A stretch of 16,102 nucleotides of DNA, from the NCBI GenBank assembly GCA_023430365.1, contig JAEZAS010000442.1, forward strand, positions 1 to 16,102. The letters run 5' to 3'. The notes below the pieces were generated by a model. That model was given only the letters and a program-made list of their open reading frames with translations. It did not search any database and was not told the DNA's origin. The stretch's first letter is position 1; the number at the start of each line of letters is the position of its first letter. This DNA comes from Planctomycetota bacterium. GTDB taxonomy: Bacteria > Planctomycetota > Planctomycetia > Pirellulales > Pirellulaceae. Below are positions 6,213 through 14,339 of the stretch, piece after piece. The position numbers and the translations under genes are program-made.

Positions 6213-9200
6213 CTAGGCGTCCCAGCGATGGGACTGGTCTTCGCGGATCGCGCGGCGGGCCTTGATCTTGCCCGAGTTGAGCATGTTCGGCGCGGGCACG
6301 CCCGACCCCGGGAGCGATTCGATCACCGGCGGCTCGGTCGAGATCGGCGAGATCGATTCCATCGTCGTCTCTTCCTCGGTCGCCTCGGCGGCCGCCTGCT
6401 TCTGCTTCCGCGGCTTGAACACGCCCCCCAGCGGGCCAGCCAGCAGCGCGGGGAAGAAAATCAGTTCGGCTGCCACGCCCGCCCACAGGATGGCCAGCAT
6501 CAGGTAACCGAAACGCTGGGTCGGAGTGAACGTGCTCAGGGCAAACACCGACAAGCCGAGGCCGCTCATGATGGCCGCCTGGATCGTCGGGGTCGCACAA
6601 TGTTTGTAGGCCGCGAGAATCGCCTTCTTGCGGTCCCCGAGTCGATCGAGTTCCTCGCGGAACCAGTGCAGGTAGTGAATCGTGTCGTCCACGGCGATGC
6701 CCAGCGCGATGCTGGCCGTCATCATCGAACCGACGTCCACCTCGACCTGCAGCCAGCCCATGGCGCCGAAGATGACGAGCACCGGCAACACGTTCGGCAG
6801 CATCGAGAGGGCTCCGCCCCAGACGCTCCGCGAGATGAACATCATCAGCGGGGCGATCGTGATGAGCGACCAGAACGTACTCTCGATCAGGCTGTCGAGC
6901 AGCGTGCGCTGCGCCTTGTAGACGATCGGCACCACGCCGGTGTACACGGCGGCGACGCTTGGCGTCCCTTCACTGGCTTCGCGGGCGATACCCGGAATCG
7001 GCGCTCGCGGCGCGGCGGTGACCGACGAACGGGCATCGACAAACAGCTTGGACTGCTGCTCGATCGAGGCGGGGTTCAGTCCGGCGTCGCTCACGAGGAC
7101 CACGCAGTCCTGCCCAGCCAGCAGTTGGTCCATGCCTTCGCTCTGCGCCTCGCTGGCGGTGACCGAGCGGACCTTCAGCCGGCTGATGTTGAGCGTGTCG
7201 GCGAGCGCTTCGGCGAAGATCTTCGTCTGGTCGATGGCTGGCGTGGCCTGGTCGTCGGCGTCCGTTTCGGGAACACCGAGCAGCAGCACCTTAGCGCCGG
7301 CAGCCCGCTTGCCGTCGCGCTGGGCGACGAGCTGGCGCAGGATCGACTCGCGCTCGCGCTGGGCGGCGAGAACCGGTTCCACCGCTCCCTTGACCTCGTG
7401 AATGAACGAACCGTAGTCGATGCTCGAGGTGCTCGTTTCTCCGGCAAACCGAGTGGCTGGAACGCGGATGCTCACGCGCCACAGTTCCGAGCCATCGTCA
7501 TCGATCCGCAAGTAATCGCTGTGGAGGAACTCGTTGCGGTGAGCCTCCATGCGGTTGTTTGTGCTGCCGCGGACGAGCATCGTACGCGTATCGCCGCGAG
7601 CCTCCGGCAGGGGACGGACGAACGTAGCCGCCGACATCGCCGAGCCGATCTTTTGCTGGCCTTTCGGGCCGAACTCGCGTTCGACCACCTGCTGCACGCG
7701 GCTGGCCAGTTCCATCCGCTCGAGGAACGTGAGCTGGAATTGCGCCTCGGGATCGACCTGGTTCTGGTCGGCCCGTTCCTCCGCGGTGGGCAACTGCGCC
7801 CGCTTGTCGACGCGGACGACCATTTCCATCGGGACGAGTTCGCCCAGGTTGGCTTCGAGCCACTCATAGTCGCGAATGATCTTGGCGTCTTTGTGGAACA
7901 TGCGGAGCATGTTCACCGACGTCTGAATCTTGAAGACACCGAGCCCCACGACGGCGATCACCAAAATGCAGGCGATCGAGACCGGCGCGTGGAAACGGAC
8001 CATGAACTCGCCGCAGCTCTGGAGGAAGCCCCCCAGGTAGCGATCGAGGAACGGCCGATCGCCGTCGGCTGACTTCTTGCGCGGCTTCTGCGGCCAGATC
8101 TGCAGGGCGGCGGGCATGTAGAGGAACAGCACCGCCATCGTGACCGTCACACCGATGGCCGAGAAGATGCCGAACTTGCGAATCGGCGTCAGCTCGCTCG
8201 TATAGAGAGACAGCAGACCGATCGATGTCGTCAGGTTGCAGAGCAGCGCGGGCTTCCAGGCGTGCTTCACCGCCTTTTCCGGAGCGCCGATGAGCCCATG
8301 CTCGTCGATCTCTTCGCGGTAGTAGTTCATCAGGTGCGACGATTCGGCCAGCGCCAGCACATAGACGAGCGCCGGCATCGACATCAGGATCGCATCGACC
8401 GAGCTGCCGCCCCACCACACAAACGCCAGGCTGATCACGGCGCTGATGGCGCCCACGAAGAACACCATGATCGTGGCGCTGATGCTGCGGAAGCAGATCA
8501 GCGACAAGCCGATGCCTAGCAGGCCGCAGAGGCCGATCAGGCGAAAGAGGGTGATCGATCCTTCTTCGTCGATCGCCACATTGTCGACCGGCGGACCGCC
8601 CAGGCGCAGCTCGTTCTCTTTGATGTTCGATTCTTCGGCGACCTGATAGAGCTGCCCGCGCGGCTTGCCCAGCACACCGCGGCCGAGCACCAGGTGCAGG
8701 TTGCGCTTCGCGGCGTCGGTCAGAGTGAGGATGATGCAGGTCTGCTTGCCGTCGGGGCCGAGCAGCGTGCCGGTCAACCGGCGCATCGCTTCGGCTGGAT
8801 CGGCTTCCAGTTCACCGCCCGGTCCGATCATGCTCTTGAGCACGTCGGGCCCCGCCGTGACGCTCTTGAAGAGCTGCGCCCGCAGGCGGCGCGGATTCTC
8901 GTAGTACCAAGGACCGTCGACCTCGCCGAACGAATGAACCAGCGTCCCTTCTAGCGATGGGCCGGAGTAGCGGCGTTTCGCTTCCCGGCCGAGCGACGCC
9001 ACCGGCGCGTCGACGCCGTTCCAGCGATACAAATCCCCTTCGGGGGTAATGTAGAACCAGGCTTCCTCGTTGCTGTCTTCAACTTCGCGTTTCAGACCGC
9101 GGAGCCACTTCTCTTTCTGCCCGCCCCAGTCGTAGTGATCCGACTCGGTGAGATACAAGCCGTAGTAGTCGCCGATCGACTCCTCGTGGTGGAGGTAGCG

Positions 9201-9776
9201 CGTCGGGTTTTGGATGCTTTTGTCCGCCGCAGCCTCGTCCGCGGTCGCTTCGGAGGAGTTAACGGCTGCGCCGCTGATCACGTCTTCCTCGGCAGGCGCA
9301 TCGGCCGACACCAGCCGCACGTCGGATCCGCCCGACACGCTCGTCACATCGGCGGGCGGATCGATGGGTTCATCACTGCCGGGCGGCGCATCGGGGACTT
9401 CGAGCAGGCCCGGAGCCACTTCCGCCGGCGGTTCTTGCGAAGAGCCCGGCTGCTCGGCTGGGGCCGCGGGAGCCGCTGCGCGCTTCGACGGCGGAGTTTC
9501 GGGCATCAGCTTGGCCACGAACATCCGGTAGCGCTCGTCCGCCGCATCGCCCGTGCAGCCGTCCCAACTGACAACGACAAACTGCTCGCTGACAAAGTGC
9601 TTGCGGAACCAGTCGAGTTCGGCCGTTTCGACGAAGTCGCTCGGCAGCCAGTCCTTCACATCGTTCTTCATCCCCTGCACAGCCATCCGCGCACCGCGGA
9701 GAGCGAAGGGAACGAAGAAAAACACCACGACCAGGATCAACAGGGCGCGGCGTGCGAAGAAGGTTGGTTGGCGCAT
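6213..9776 (-). CDS. MMPL/RND-superfamily membrane transporter
   Basis: This 1187-residue inner-membrane protein has the duplicated RND layout of one helix, a large extracytoplasmic loop, five helices, then the same again. The first helix is at ~10-28, loop one at ~29-405 and the first helix bundle at ~410-565. The helix starting the second half is at ~598-616, loop two at ~617-965 and the last bundle at ~966-1120. The second half keeps the conserved charged motif GIAVDDTIHYLHWFREE (1026-1042). The equivalent first-half segment reads ALAESSHLMNYYREE (475-489), with ESS where DD would be. Loop one holds a Pro/Ala/acidic low-complexity insertion (~94-190); loop two contains an alpha/beta-like segment (~827-917). 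A charged tail (~1120-1187) should be cytoplasmic. Families of this type move lipids, hopanoids or drugs by proton motive force; the substrate here is unknown. No membrane-fusion partner is adjacent. Confidence 0.9.
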   Translation of the reverse strand: MRQPTFFARRALLILVVVFFFVPFALRGARMAVQGMKNDVKDWLPSDFVETAELDWFRKHFVSEQFVVVSWDGCTGDAADERYRMFVAKLMPETPPSKRAAAPAAPAEQPGSSQEPPAEVAPGLLEVPDAPPGSDEPIDPPADVTSVSGGSDVRLVSADAPAEEDVISGAAVNSSEATADEAAADKSIQNPTRYLHHEESIGDYYGLYLTESDHYDWGGQKEKWLRGLKREVEDSNEEAWFYITPEGDLYRWNGVDAPVASLGREAKRRYSGPSLEGTLVHSFGEVDGPWYYENPRRLRAQLFKSVTAGPDVLKSMIGPGGELEADPAEAMRRLTGTLLGPDGKQTCIILTLTDAAKRNLHLVLGRGVLGKPRGQLYQVAEESNIKENELRLGGPPVDNVAIDEEGSITLFRLIGLCGLLGIGLSLICFRSISATIMVFFVGAISAVISLAFVWWGGSSVDAILMSMPALVYVLALAESSHLMNYYREEIDEHGLIGAPEKAVKHAWKPALLCNLTTSIGLLSLYTSELTPIRKFGIFSAIGVTVTMAVLFLYMPAALQIWPQKPRKKSADGDRPFLDRYLGGFLQSCGEFMVRFHAPVSIACILVIAVVGLGVFKIQTSVNMLRMFHKDAKIIRDYEWLEANLGELVPMEMVVRVDKRAQLPTAEERADQNQVDPEAQFQLTFLERMELASRVQQVVEREFGPKGQQKIGSAMSAATFVRPLPEARGDTRTMLVRGSTNNRMEAHRNEFLHSDYLRIDDDGSELWRVSIRVPATRFAGETSTSSIDYGSFIHEVKGAVEPVLAAQRERESILRQLVAQRDGKRAAGAKVLLLGVPETDADDQATPAIDQTKIFAEALADTLNISRLKVRSVTASEAQSEGMDQLLAGQDCVVLVSDAGLNPASIEQQSKLFVDARSSVTAAPRAPIPGIAREASEGTPSVAAVYTGVVPIVYKAQRTLLDSLIESTFWSLITIAPLMMFISRSVWGGALSMLPNVLPVLVIFGAMGWLQVEVDVGSMMTASIALGIAVDDTIHYLHWFREELDRLGDRKKAILAAYKHCATPTIQAAIMSGLGLSVFALSTFTPTQRFGYLMLAILWAGVAAELIFFPALLAGPLGGVFKPRKQKQAAAEATEEETTMESISPISTEPPVIESLPGSGVPAPNMLNSGKIKARRAIREDQSHRWDA

Positions 9777-10355
9777 CGGGAAGGTGTCTTCGCGGGAAGT
9801 GAAGTGAGGTGGCTCGACGAACCGGTGAGAATCGTCAGCCGGTAGGACCAGCCGCTAGCATCGTGCGTTCCAGCAGACGCAGAGCGGTCGCGCTTAACAT
9901 CACCTTCGGCATATCGGGAAACGCCCCTTGAAATCATTGCCAGCCGGCGGACCTGCGAACCCCGCAGTTAGGGCGTTTGCCCCAACTGGTTGCGTGCCTG
10001 GCGCTAACGTTCATGGCCAAAACGCTGGGCCCCGAATGACATCCTTCGCCGGCTGCCGGCCTGGGCGAACGTCGTAACGACTCGGCAATTGGTGTCGCCC
10101 GCGGATGATTTTCTGCACGATACCGAGTGGTCGCCAAGGCAACAAGCGACACCCCCGGTTGAGGGAATTGAAACTTCGCTCCTCGCGCCCCGTTTGTGGC
10201 AATGCGTTCGGATTAGCGAAGCGCTGCGGCCCGCTTGCGATTCGGAGCGCATATCAAACCATGTGCTAGACTTGCGCAGCGACTGCTGCGCGCTGCTGGC
10301 ATGCGTGGTCGCTTCGTTCTCGGCCTCCCGCCCTGCCCTTCGGAGTGCTCCCGCC
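9777..10355. other. Gene-free region between the MMPL gene and the small secreted protein gene
   Basis: About 580 bp between two genes that start outward in opposite directions, so it must hold both promoters; I could not find convincing -35/-10 pairs. It contains two small stem-loops: GTT-A-GGGC-GTTT-GCCC-C-AAC (9967-9986, one mismatch) and GCGCAGC-GACT-GCTGCGC (10274-10291, perfect 7-bp stem) about 65 bp before the ATG at 10356. The plus-strand frame of the downstream gene is open back to 10089, but that stretch has no protein-like composition. Confidence 0.5.
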
Positions 10356-10724
10356 ATGCTGCCTGCTCTTGCCTTGTCGATCGCCCTCAGCGCGACCTCA
10401 GTTCCCCCCGGTACGCCGGTCGACAGCCCCATTCAACCCACCGTCCAGGTCTTTGCCCGCAAGCCGGTCGACGAGTATCGCAAAGCCAACTGGCTGCGCT
10501 ACAACGCCGAGCTCGAAACCCACTGGCAGGCCTATCGCGCGGCCGGCTCCACGCCAGCCGCCTGGCAGACTTACCTGACCAACGCCGAGGCCGCAAAGTT
10601 CCGCTACCTTCGGGCCGATCCGTATTTGCTTCCCGTCGTCGAACCGCCGCTCGGCTACCTGCCGCCCTGGGAGCAGGTCATCCAAGACGCCGCTCTCTCA
10701 GCGGGTGCCGGCTGCACCCCTTAA
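10356..10724 (+). CDS. Small secreted protein of unknown function
   Basis: This 122-residue protein starts with a short hydrophobic segment, MLPALALSIALSATSVPPG, that looks like a minimal signal peptide with cleavage near residues 13-20, so export is inferred. The mature part carries aromatic/charged helical sequence, including EYRKANWLRYNAELETHWQA (40-59) and KFRYLRADPYLLPV (81-94), with a proline-rich end. I recognise the style as a planctomycete conserved hypothetical protein but no domain. The ATG at 10356 is preferred over the open frame from 10089 because it gives the signal peptide and has GGAG 10 nt upstream. A strong terminator ~30 bp after the stop makes it a single-gene unit. Function is unknown. 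Confidence 0.7.
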   Translation: MLPALALSIALSATSVPPGTPVDSPIQPTVQVFARKPVDEYRKANWLRYNAELETHWQAYRAAGSTPAAWQTYLTNAEAAKFRYLRADPYLLPVVEPPLGYLPPWEQVIQDAALSAGAGCTP

Positions 10725-10754
10725 ACGCGCCCGCTTCGCCCTGAAAGCCTCGCA

Positions 10755-10786
10755 AGACCGACGGTTTGCCGTCGGTCTGCTTTTTT
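10755..10786 (+). terminator. Rho-independent terminator after the small secreted protein gene
   Basis: A perfect 10-bp stem AGACCGACGG / CCGTCGGTCT with loop TTTG is followed by GC and six T. It insulates the upstream gene from the gene starting at 10908. Confidence 0.92.
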
Positions 10787-10878
10787 CTTGGCCACTTTCC
10801 TGGCCATGAAGGCCCACTCGCCGCAAACCTGGGAAATCGAGGCGGTCGACCGCCCCCCCGGGAATGCCTTATGCAGGG

Positions 10879-10897
10879 GTGGGAGTTCCCACGGAGG
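10879..10897 (+). promoter_or_regulatory. Leader hairpin abutting the Shine-Dalgarno of the 84-codon gene
   Basis: GTGGG-AGTT-CCCAC forms a small stem-loop ending one base before GGAGG (10893-10897), the ribosome site of the gene at 10908. A structure so close to the site could influence initiation; this is inference from position only. Confidence 0.35.
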
Positions 10898-10907
10898 AAC
10901 GTGACCC

Positions 10908-11162
10908 ATGGCCAAACGCAAAGCGTCCAAGATAACCGAACGCACAGGGCCAAGCCCCGAGCAATTGCGTGAGGCGCTGCTGCTGCTCGGAGAGCGAGAC
11001 GACGTCGAGGGGCACATCAGCAGCGAGGTGCTGATTCAGCTGGTGCATAAGGGCCTGCTCACCTGGCCAGAGCCCGATACGGTGGAGTTCACCGAAGCGG
11101 GCGAGGCCGCCTACGAGCGATTGCAGCGCGGCGAGGAGATCCCGGAGCTCGTGCAAGACTGA
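10908..11162 (+). CDS. Small charged cytoplasmic protein, function unknown
   Basis: This 84-residue protein has a basic start (MAKRKASKITER) followed by helical, charged sequence. The middle part, SSEVLIQLVHKGLLTWPEPD (38-57) then VEFTEAGEAAYERLQRGEE, has the look of a small winged-helix fold: a helix with 'L..KGLL', then a short hairpin 'TVEFTEAG', then a helix. This is similar to segments in MarR/PadR-type regulators where 'LT..G' follows the helix. That resemblance is suggestive only; there is no membrane segment or signal peptide. The ATG has a good GGAGG 10 nt upstream. The gene lies between a strong terminator and the convergent kinase gene, so it is transcribed alone. A DNA-binding role is possible but unproven. 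Confidence 0.75.
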   Translation: MAKRKASKITERTGPSPEQLREALLLLGERDDVEGHISSEVLIQLVHKGLLTWPEPDTVEFTEAGEAAYERLQRGEEIPELVQD

Positions 11163-11195
11163 CCGAGCAAGCTATTTGCAACGGTCATTGTTTCT
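11160..11195 (+). terminator. Possible terminator overlapping the stop codon of the 84-codon gene
   Basis: TGACCG...CGGTCA and an inner GCAA-GCTAT-TTGC form a two-part stem with a small internal loop, followed by TTGTTTC. The stem begins with the TGA stop codon. It lies in the 60-bp gap between two convergent genes. Confidence 0.45.
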
Positions 11196-11222
11196 CGGCG
11201 CCGCGGCTCGCTGCCAATCGGC

Positions 11223-13463
11223 TTAGACCGCAGCGCCGTTGCCGCTCGCCCGGCGCGCGGCCGCCAGTCGCAGCACCCATTGCAACGTCTCCGTCGTTGC
11301 CGGCTTGGTGACGTGCTGGTCGTAGCCAGCCGCGAGCGACTGCTGTTCGTCGCTCGCCTGGCCATAGCCGGTCACCGCGACGAAGTAGGTGTGCTCGAAT
11401 TCCGGCAGCGCCCGCAGCGCCTGCGCCATCGCATAGCCATCCATCTGCGGCAAGCCAATGTCGGCTAGCACCAGGTCGGGCTTAAAAACCAGCGCCAAAC
11501 CGAGCGCCTCCTTTCCATCGCCGGCGACCGCCACCTCGTGCCCCATCGATTGCAGCAGTTTACGCAGCATGTAGGCGGCGTCTCGATTGTCTTCCACAAT
11601 CAACACCCGCAGCCGATCGGCAATGGCGAGGCGTGGATCGCCAACCGTCACCACCTCGGCGGACACGATCGGCAGCGAGATCAAGAATCGCGATCCCGTG
11701 CCCAGTCCGTCGCTTTCGGCCCAGACGCGTCCACCATGGAGATCCACGAGGCCGCGCACCAGTGCCAGCCCGAGCCCGAGCCCGCCCCGGCTCCGCCCCA
11801 TGCTCTTGTCGTCCTGGACAAACGCGTCGAACAGGCGCTCGAGCACTTCGCGGCGAATGCCGATGCCCGTGTCGCGCACTTGCAACAGCGCCTGGTCCCC
11901 TTCGGTCGTCAGCGAAAGCTCGACCTCGCCCCCCGCATCGGTGAACTTGCACGCGTTGTTGATCAGGTTGCCGACGACCTGAGCCAGCCGCATGGGATCG
12001 CCGTCGATCCAGACGGGGGTCGCCGGCAGCGACACCTTCAGCGTCAGTCCGGAATCGGCGGCGACGCTGCTGAAATCGGCCCCCGTGCGGCGCACGATGT
12101 CGGCCAGGTCGACCGTCGAACGTCGCAGCAGAATGCGCCCCGCCGAAATGCGCGACACATCGAGCAGATCGTCGACGAGCCTGGACAACTGGGTTACCTG
12201 CCGCTGGACGACGTCCCAGGTTTCGTCCACCTCGGGCATCTGCGGCGTGTACTTGCGGAGCAGATCGCAGGCGTTGGCCAGCGGGCCGAGCGGGTTGCGC
12301 AGCTCGTGCCCCAGCATGGCCAGGAACTGGTCCTTGCGACGGTTGGTCTCGTTCAACGAATCGGAAAGCGCCTTGAGCTGGCGATTGCGCTCGCGCTCCC
12401 GCCGTTCGCTCAACTGCAACCGCTGCTCGGCCGCCTTGCGATCGCTCATATCGACGACGAAGGCGATCCCCTCATCGGGCGAACCAGGCACCAGGCCGGC
12501 GCCGAACAACACCTGCGCGCGTGATCCGTCCTTGCGGACAAACTCTTTCTCGTATGGTTTGAAATGGCCGAAGGACCGCAGTTGAGCGAGGACGCGCTGA
12601 TCGGCGTCGGCATACTCGGGGGGCGTGATCGTGGTCCAGCCCAGGCCCGGCGACTCGAGTTCCGCGCGGTCGTAGCCGATCAGATCGAGAAACGCCTGGT
12701 TGGCGTCGGTGATTCGGCCATCCGCGTGCCACTGAAAAATGCCGTCCGTTTCCGACTTCACCAGGCCGCGCAACCGTGCTTCGCTCGCTTGTAGCTGCGC
12801 TGCCAAGGCCTTGCTGCGCTCGACCTGCTGCTGGAGCACTGCGTTGGCTTCCTGCAGTTCTGCGGTCCGTTGCTGGAGCTGTTCCTGCAGTTCCTCCGTG
12901 CGCCGCTCCGCCTGGACGCTCGTTTGTCGTCGCTCGCGAAGATGGTGGACCGCCGTTCGGAACCGGACCTGGTCCTCGCGGCCGACGGCCTGCGTGTGCA
13001 GCTCGACAATCCGTGACGACTGTCCGGGATCGCGCAGCTGAACTTCGGTGCAGACCAGGGCCGCCTCCGAATAGCGGCATTTCAGCAGGTGCTTGCGAAA
13101 GTCGGCCACACTATCGGGCACGAGGGCCATCGAGAACGGCATGCCGACCAGGCGAGTCTGAGAGACCCCCAAAAAATCGCAGGCCGTAAGATTGGCTTCG
13201 ATGACGAAGCCGCTCGCGTCGAACGTAAGAAGCGGCAACGGCGCGAAGTCGTACAGCTCGCTGTAGCGATTGCGCTCTTCCTCGATGATCGATTCCGCGC
13301 CCCGCAACTGCTTGTGATGGCAGGCGAGTTCCTCGCGGTACGATTCCAGTTCCTGCACCAAGAGCTGCAGGCCCGCTTCCTGCAGATAACTATCTCGTAG
13401 TTCCAGCTCGCGGATCAGCTCCGCGCGGGTCATTGCCTCGAAATCGCTGGCCATCCCGACCAT
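11223..13463 (-). CDS. PAS-PAS hybrid sensor histidine kinase with C-terminal receiver domain
   Basis: This 746-residue signalling protein has no membrane helix, so it senses in the cytoplasm. An N-terminal coiled coil (~10-65) leads to a PAS-like domain (~66-175), a long Gln/Glu-rich coiled coil (~178-228), a second PAS domain (~229-345) and another coiled linker. The kinase core has the H box MLGHELRNPL with phospho-acceptor H386, the N box NLINNACKF (499-507), G1 DTGIGI (531-536) and G2 GGLGLGLAL (560-568). The receiver domain (~618-735) has acidic pair E624/D625, phospho-acceptor D668, T698 and K720, all intact. Phosphate would pass H386 to D668 and onward to a phosphotransfer protein not seen here. 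No output domain or cognate regulator is adjacent. A second ATG three codons in (13454) is an equally plausible start. The signal is unknown. Confidence 0.92.
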   Translation of the reverse strand: MVGMASDFEAMTRAELIRELELRDSYLQEAGLQLLVQELESYREELACHHKQLRGAESIIEEERNRYSELYDFAPLPLLTFDASGFVIEANLTACDFLGVSQTRLVGMPFSMALVPDSVADFRKHLLKCRYSEAALVCTEVQLRDPGQSSRIVELHTQAVGREDQVRFRTAVHHLRERRQTSVQAERRTEELQEQLQQRTAELQEANAVLQQQVERSKALAAQLQASEARLRGLVKSETDGIFQWHADGRITDANQAFLDLIGYDRAELESPGLGWTTITPPEYADADQRVLAQLRSFGHFKPYEKEFVRKDGSRAQVLFGAGLVPGSPDEGIAFVVDMSDRKAAEQRLQLSERRERERNRQLKALSDSLNETNRRKDQFLAMLGHELRNPLGPLANACDLLRKYTPQMPEVDETWDVVQRQVTQLSRLVDDLLDVSRISAGRILLRRSTVDLADIVRRTGADFSSVAADSGLTLKVSLPATPVWIDGDPMRLAQVVGNLINNACKFTDAGGEVELSLTTEGDQALLQVRDTGIGIRREVLERLFDAFVQDDKSMGRSRGGLGLGLALVRGLVDLHGGRVWAESDGLGTGSRFLISLPIVSAEVVTVGDPRLAIADRLRVLIVEDNRDAAYMLRKLLQSMGHEVAVAGDGKEALGLALVFKPDLVLADIGLPQMDGYAMAQALRALPEFEHTYFVAVTGYGQASDEQQSLAAGYDQHVTKPATTETLQWVLRLAAARRASGNGAAV

Positions 13464-13828
13464 CCTGTGCGCCGCGCTGTGCCATCACGGTCCGGTGATT
13501 TGCACTTCGTCTGCCCCACAACCAGCGCCACGGCGAACGCTGGTCGACGACCATGCTCCGGACAACACCGCCAAGATTTGAGCAGAGCAAGGCCTTGGAC
13601 GTCAAAGAGAATCCCCCTACCGTAGCGGGCATTGCGGGCTTCCGCAATGAGCAAATTTCAACCAAAAACCCAGAAGGTTTTTCGTTGGCGGAGTCCTGAA
13701 TCGCCCGGCGTTGGCAACAGCTCGGGGATACGAGCTGCTGAAGAGCAGCCGCTGGGACAAGGCAGCCAAGCATCGGCTGCCCACGTCGAGCGGCGAGGCG
13801 TAGAGACGCCTCGCAACGAAAGAAAAAG
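13464..13828. other. Intergenic region with three consecutive stem-loops
   Basis: This 365-bp gap between the kinase gene start and the tRNA 3' end, both on the minus strand, has no protein-like frame. It should carry the kinase promoter. Toward the tRNA it contains GCTGCT-GAAG-AGCAGC (13734-13749), GGCAGCC-N7-GGCTGCC (13761-13781) and GCGAGGCGT-AGAG-ACGCCTCGC (13793-13814). Read on the minus strand, a T-run (CTTTTTC, 13822-13828) follows the tRNA directly and may end its transcript. Confidence 0.5.
13793..13814. repeat. Perfect 9-bp hairpin downstream of the tRNA
   Basis: GCGAGGCGT-AGAG-ACGCCTCGC is a perfect 9-bp stem with a tetraloop, 14 bp past the tRNA 3' end. It shares size and shape with the hairpins at 2519-2540 and 6188-6209. 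It could assist tRNA 3' processing or termination, or be a dispersed palindrome. Confidence 0.5.
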
Positions 13829-13902
13829 TAGCGGAGGAGGGACTCGAACCCCCGACACGCGGATTATGATTCCGCTGCTCTAACCGGCTGAGCTACTCCG
13901 CC
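13829..13902 (-). tRNA. tRNA with anticodon CAT, probably elongator tRNA-Met
   Basis: The minus strand folds as a complete 74-nt cloverleaf. The acceptor stem is GGCGGAG / CTCCGCT (first pair a G-U wobble), with discriminator A. The D stem is GCTC/GAGC with a GGTTAGA-type loop. The anticodon stem is GCGGA/TCCGC around loop ATCATAA, giving anticodon CAT. The T arm is GGGGG-TTCGAGT-CCCTC. Position 1 is paired and the anticodon stem lacks the three G-C pairs of initiators, so it is not the initiator. CAT also occurs in tRNA-Ile2, whose C34 is modified to lysidine; elongator Met is more likely from overall resemblance but this cannot be settled by eye. CCA is not encoded. Confidence 0.93.
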
Positions 13903-13914
13903 AGGAAACAACTT

Positions 13915-13942
13915 AAGATAGCACGAATAGCCTGAGAGACAA
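13915..13942 (-). promoter_or_regulatory. Promoter of the tRNA gene
   Basis: On the minus strand TTGTCT (13937-13942) and TATCTT (13915-13920) are 16 bp apart, each matching four of six consensus bases. The -10 box ends 12 nt before the tRNA 5' end, the spacing expected for a tRNA gene. Confidence 0.5.
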
Positions 13943-14075
13943 GCGGCGGGGCGCCGTGGTTCGCCGTTGGCTCGTGGGGTTCGCGGGCAGTCAGGCAATC
14001 CGCAGGATCCGAACCAGGGAGCCGGGCGAAATCCCATGCCCTTAGGCGGCGAAGCACCGCTCGCCGTCGACCGAT

Positions 14076-14339
14076 TCAGGCGGCCAAACGGGCCGGCTGG
14101 CCGGTCGGTTCGAGTTGCAGGACGCGGGCAATCGTGCCATCGGCGCCGTAGAACTTGACCTCGTTCTCTTCGAAGAACCAAACCGCCTGGCCCTCGTCGG
14201 CTTTGAACCGCCGGCCGCAGTAGGAGCCGCCGCAGAGGAGCAGCGATTCGTGGAGCGACTCGGCGTCGGACATGCCGAGTTCCGAAAACGTCGTAGCGAC
14301 CAGCGAGCGAACGCTAGCGATCAGCTGTGCGTGAGCCAT
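14076..14339 (-). CDS. Conserved-looking small protein, function unknown
   Basis: This 87-residue protein has an N-terminal helix (LIASVRSLVATTFSELG, 6-22), a SDAESLHESLLLCGGSYCGR segment, then beta-rich sequence with AVWFFEENEVKFYGADG (52-68) and a short alanine-ending tail. Two cysteines, C36 and C41, sit in CGGSYCGRRF; one pair is too few for a typical zinc site, but they could pair or bind metal in a dimer. I recognise the pattern as a planctomycete conserved hypothetical protein without an assigned domain. There is no signal peptide. The ATG at 14339 has no strong Shine-Dalgarno. It lies upstream of the tRNA on the same strand, but the tRNA has its own promoter. Function unknown. Confidence 0.72.
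   Translation of the reverse strand: MAHAQLIASVRSLVATTFSELGMSDAESLHESLLLCGGSYCGRRFKADEGQAVWFFEENEVKFYGADGTIARVLQLEPTGQPARLAA

Noticed and set aside
6228..8072. 614-codon plus-strand frame opposite the MMPL gene
   Set aside because: Its product is Arg/His/Asp-rich low-quality sequence without motifs, and it lies wholly inside a well-supported transporter gene.
9135..9845. 236-codon plus-strand frame at the start of the MMPL gene
   Set aside because: It is antisense to the first transporter loop; composition is Arg/His-rich with no ribosome site or domain.
10089..10724. Longer version of the small secreted protein starting at 10089
   Set aside because: The added N-terminal part does not look like protein and would bury the signal peptide; the start at 10356 has a ribosome site.
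11538..12524. 328-codon plus-strand frame opposite the histidine kinase
   Set aside because: It is the antisense shadow of the kinase core, which has every catalytic motif intact on the minus strand.
13829..13902. Initiator tRNA-fMet as identity of the CAT tRNA
   Set aside because: The first acceptor pair is formed (G-U) and the anticodon stem lacks the three consecutive G-C pairs typical of initiators.
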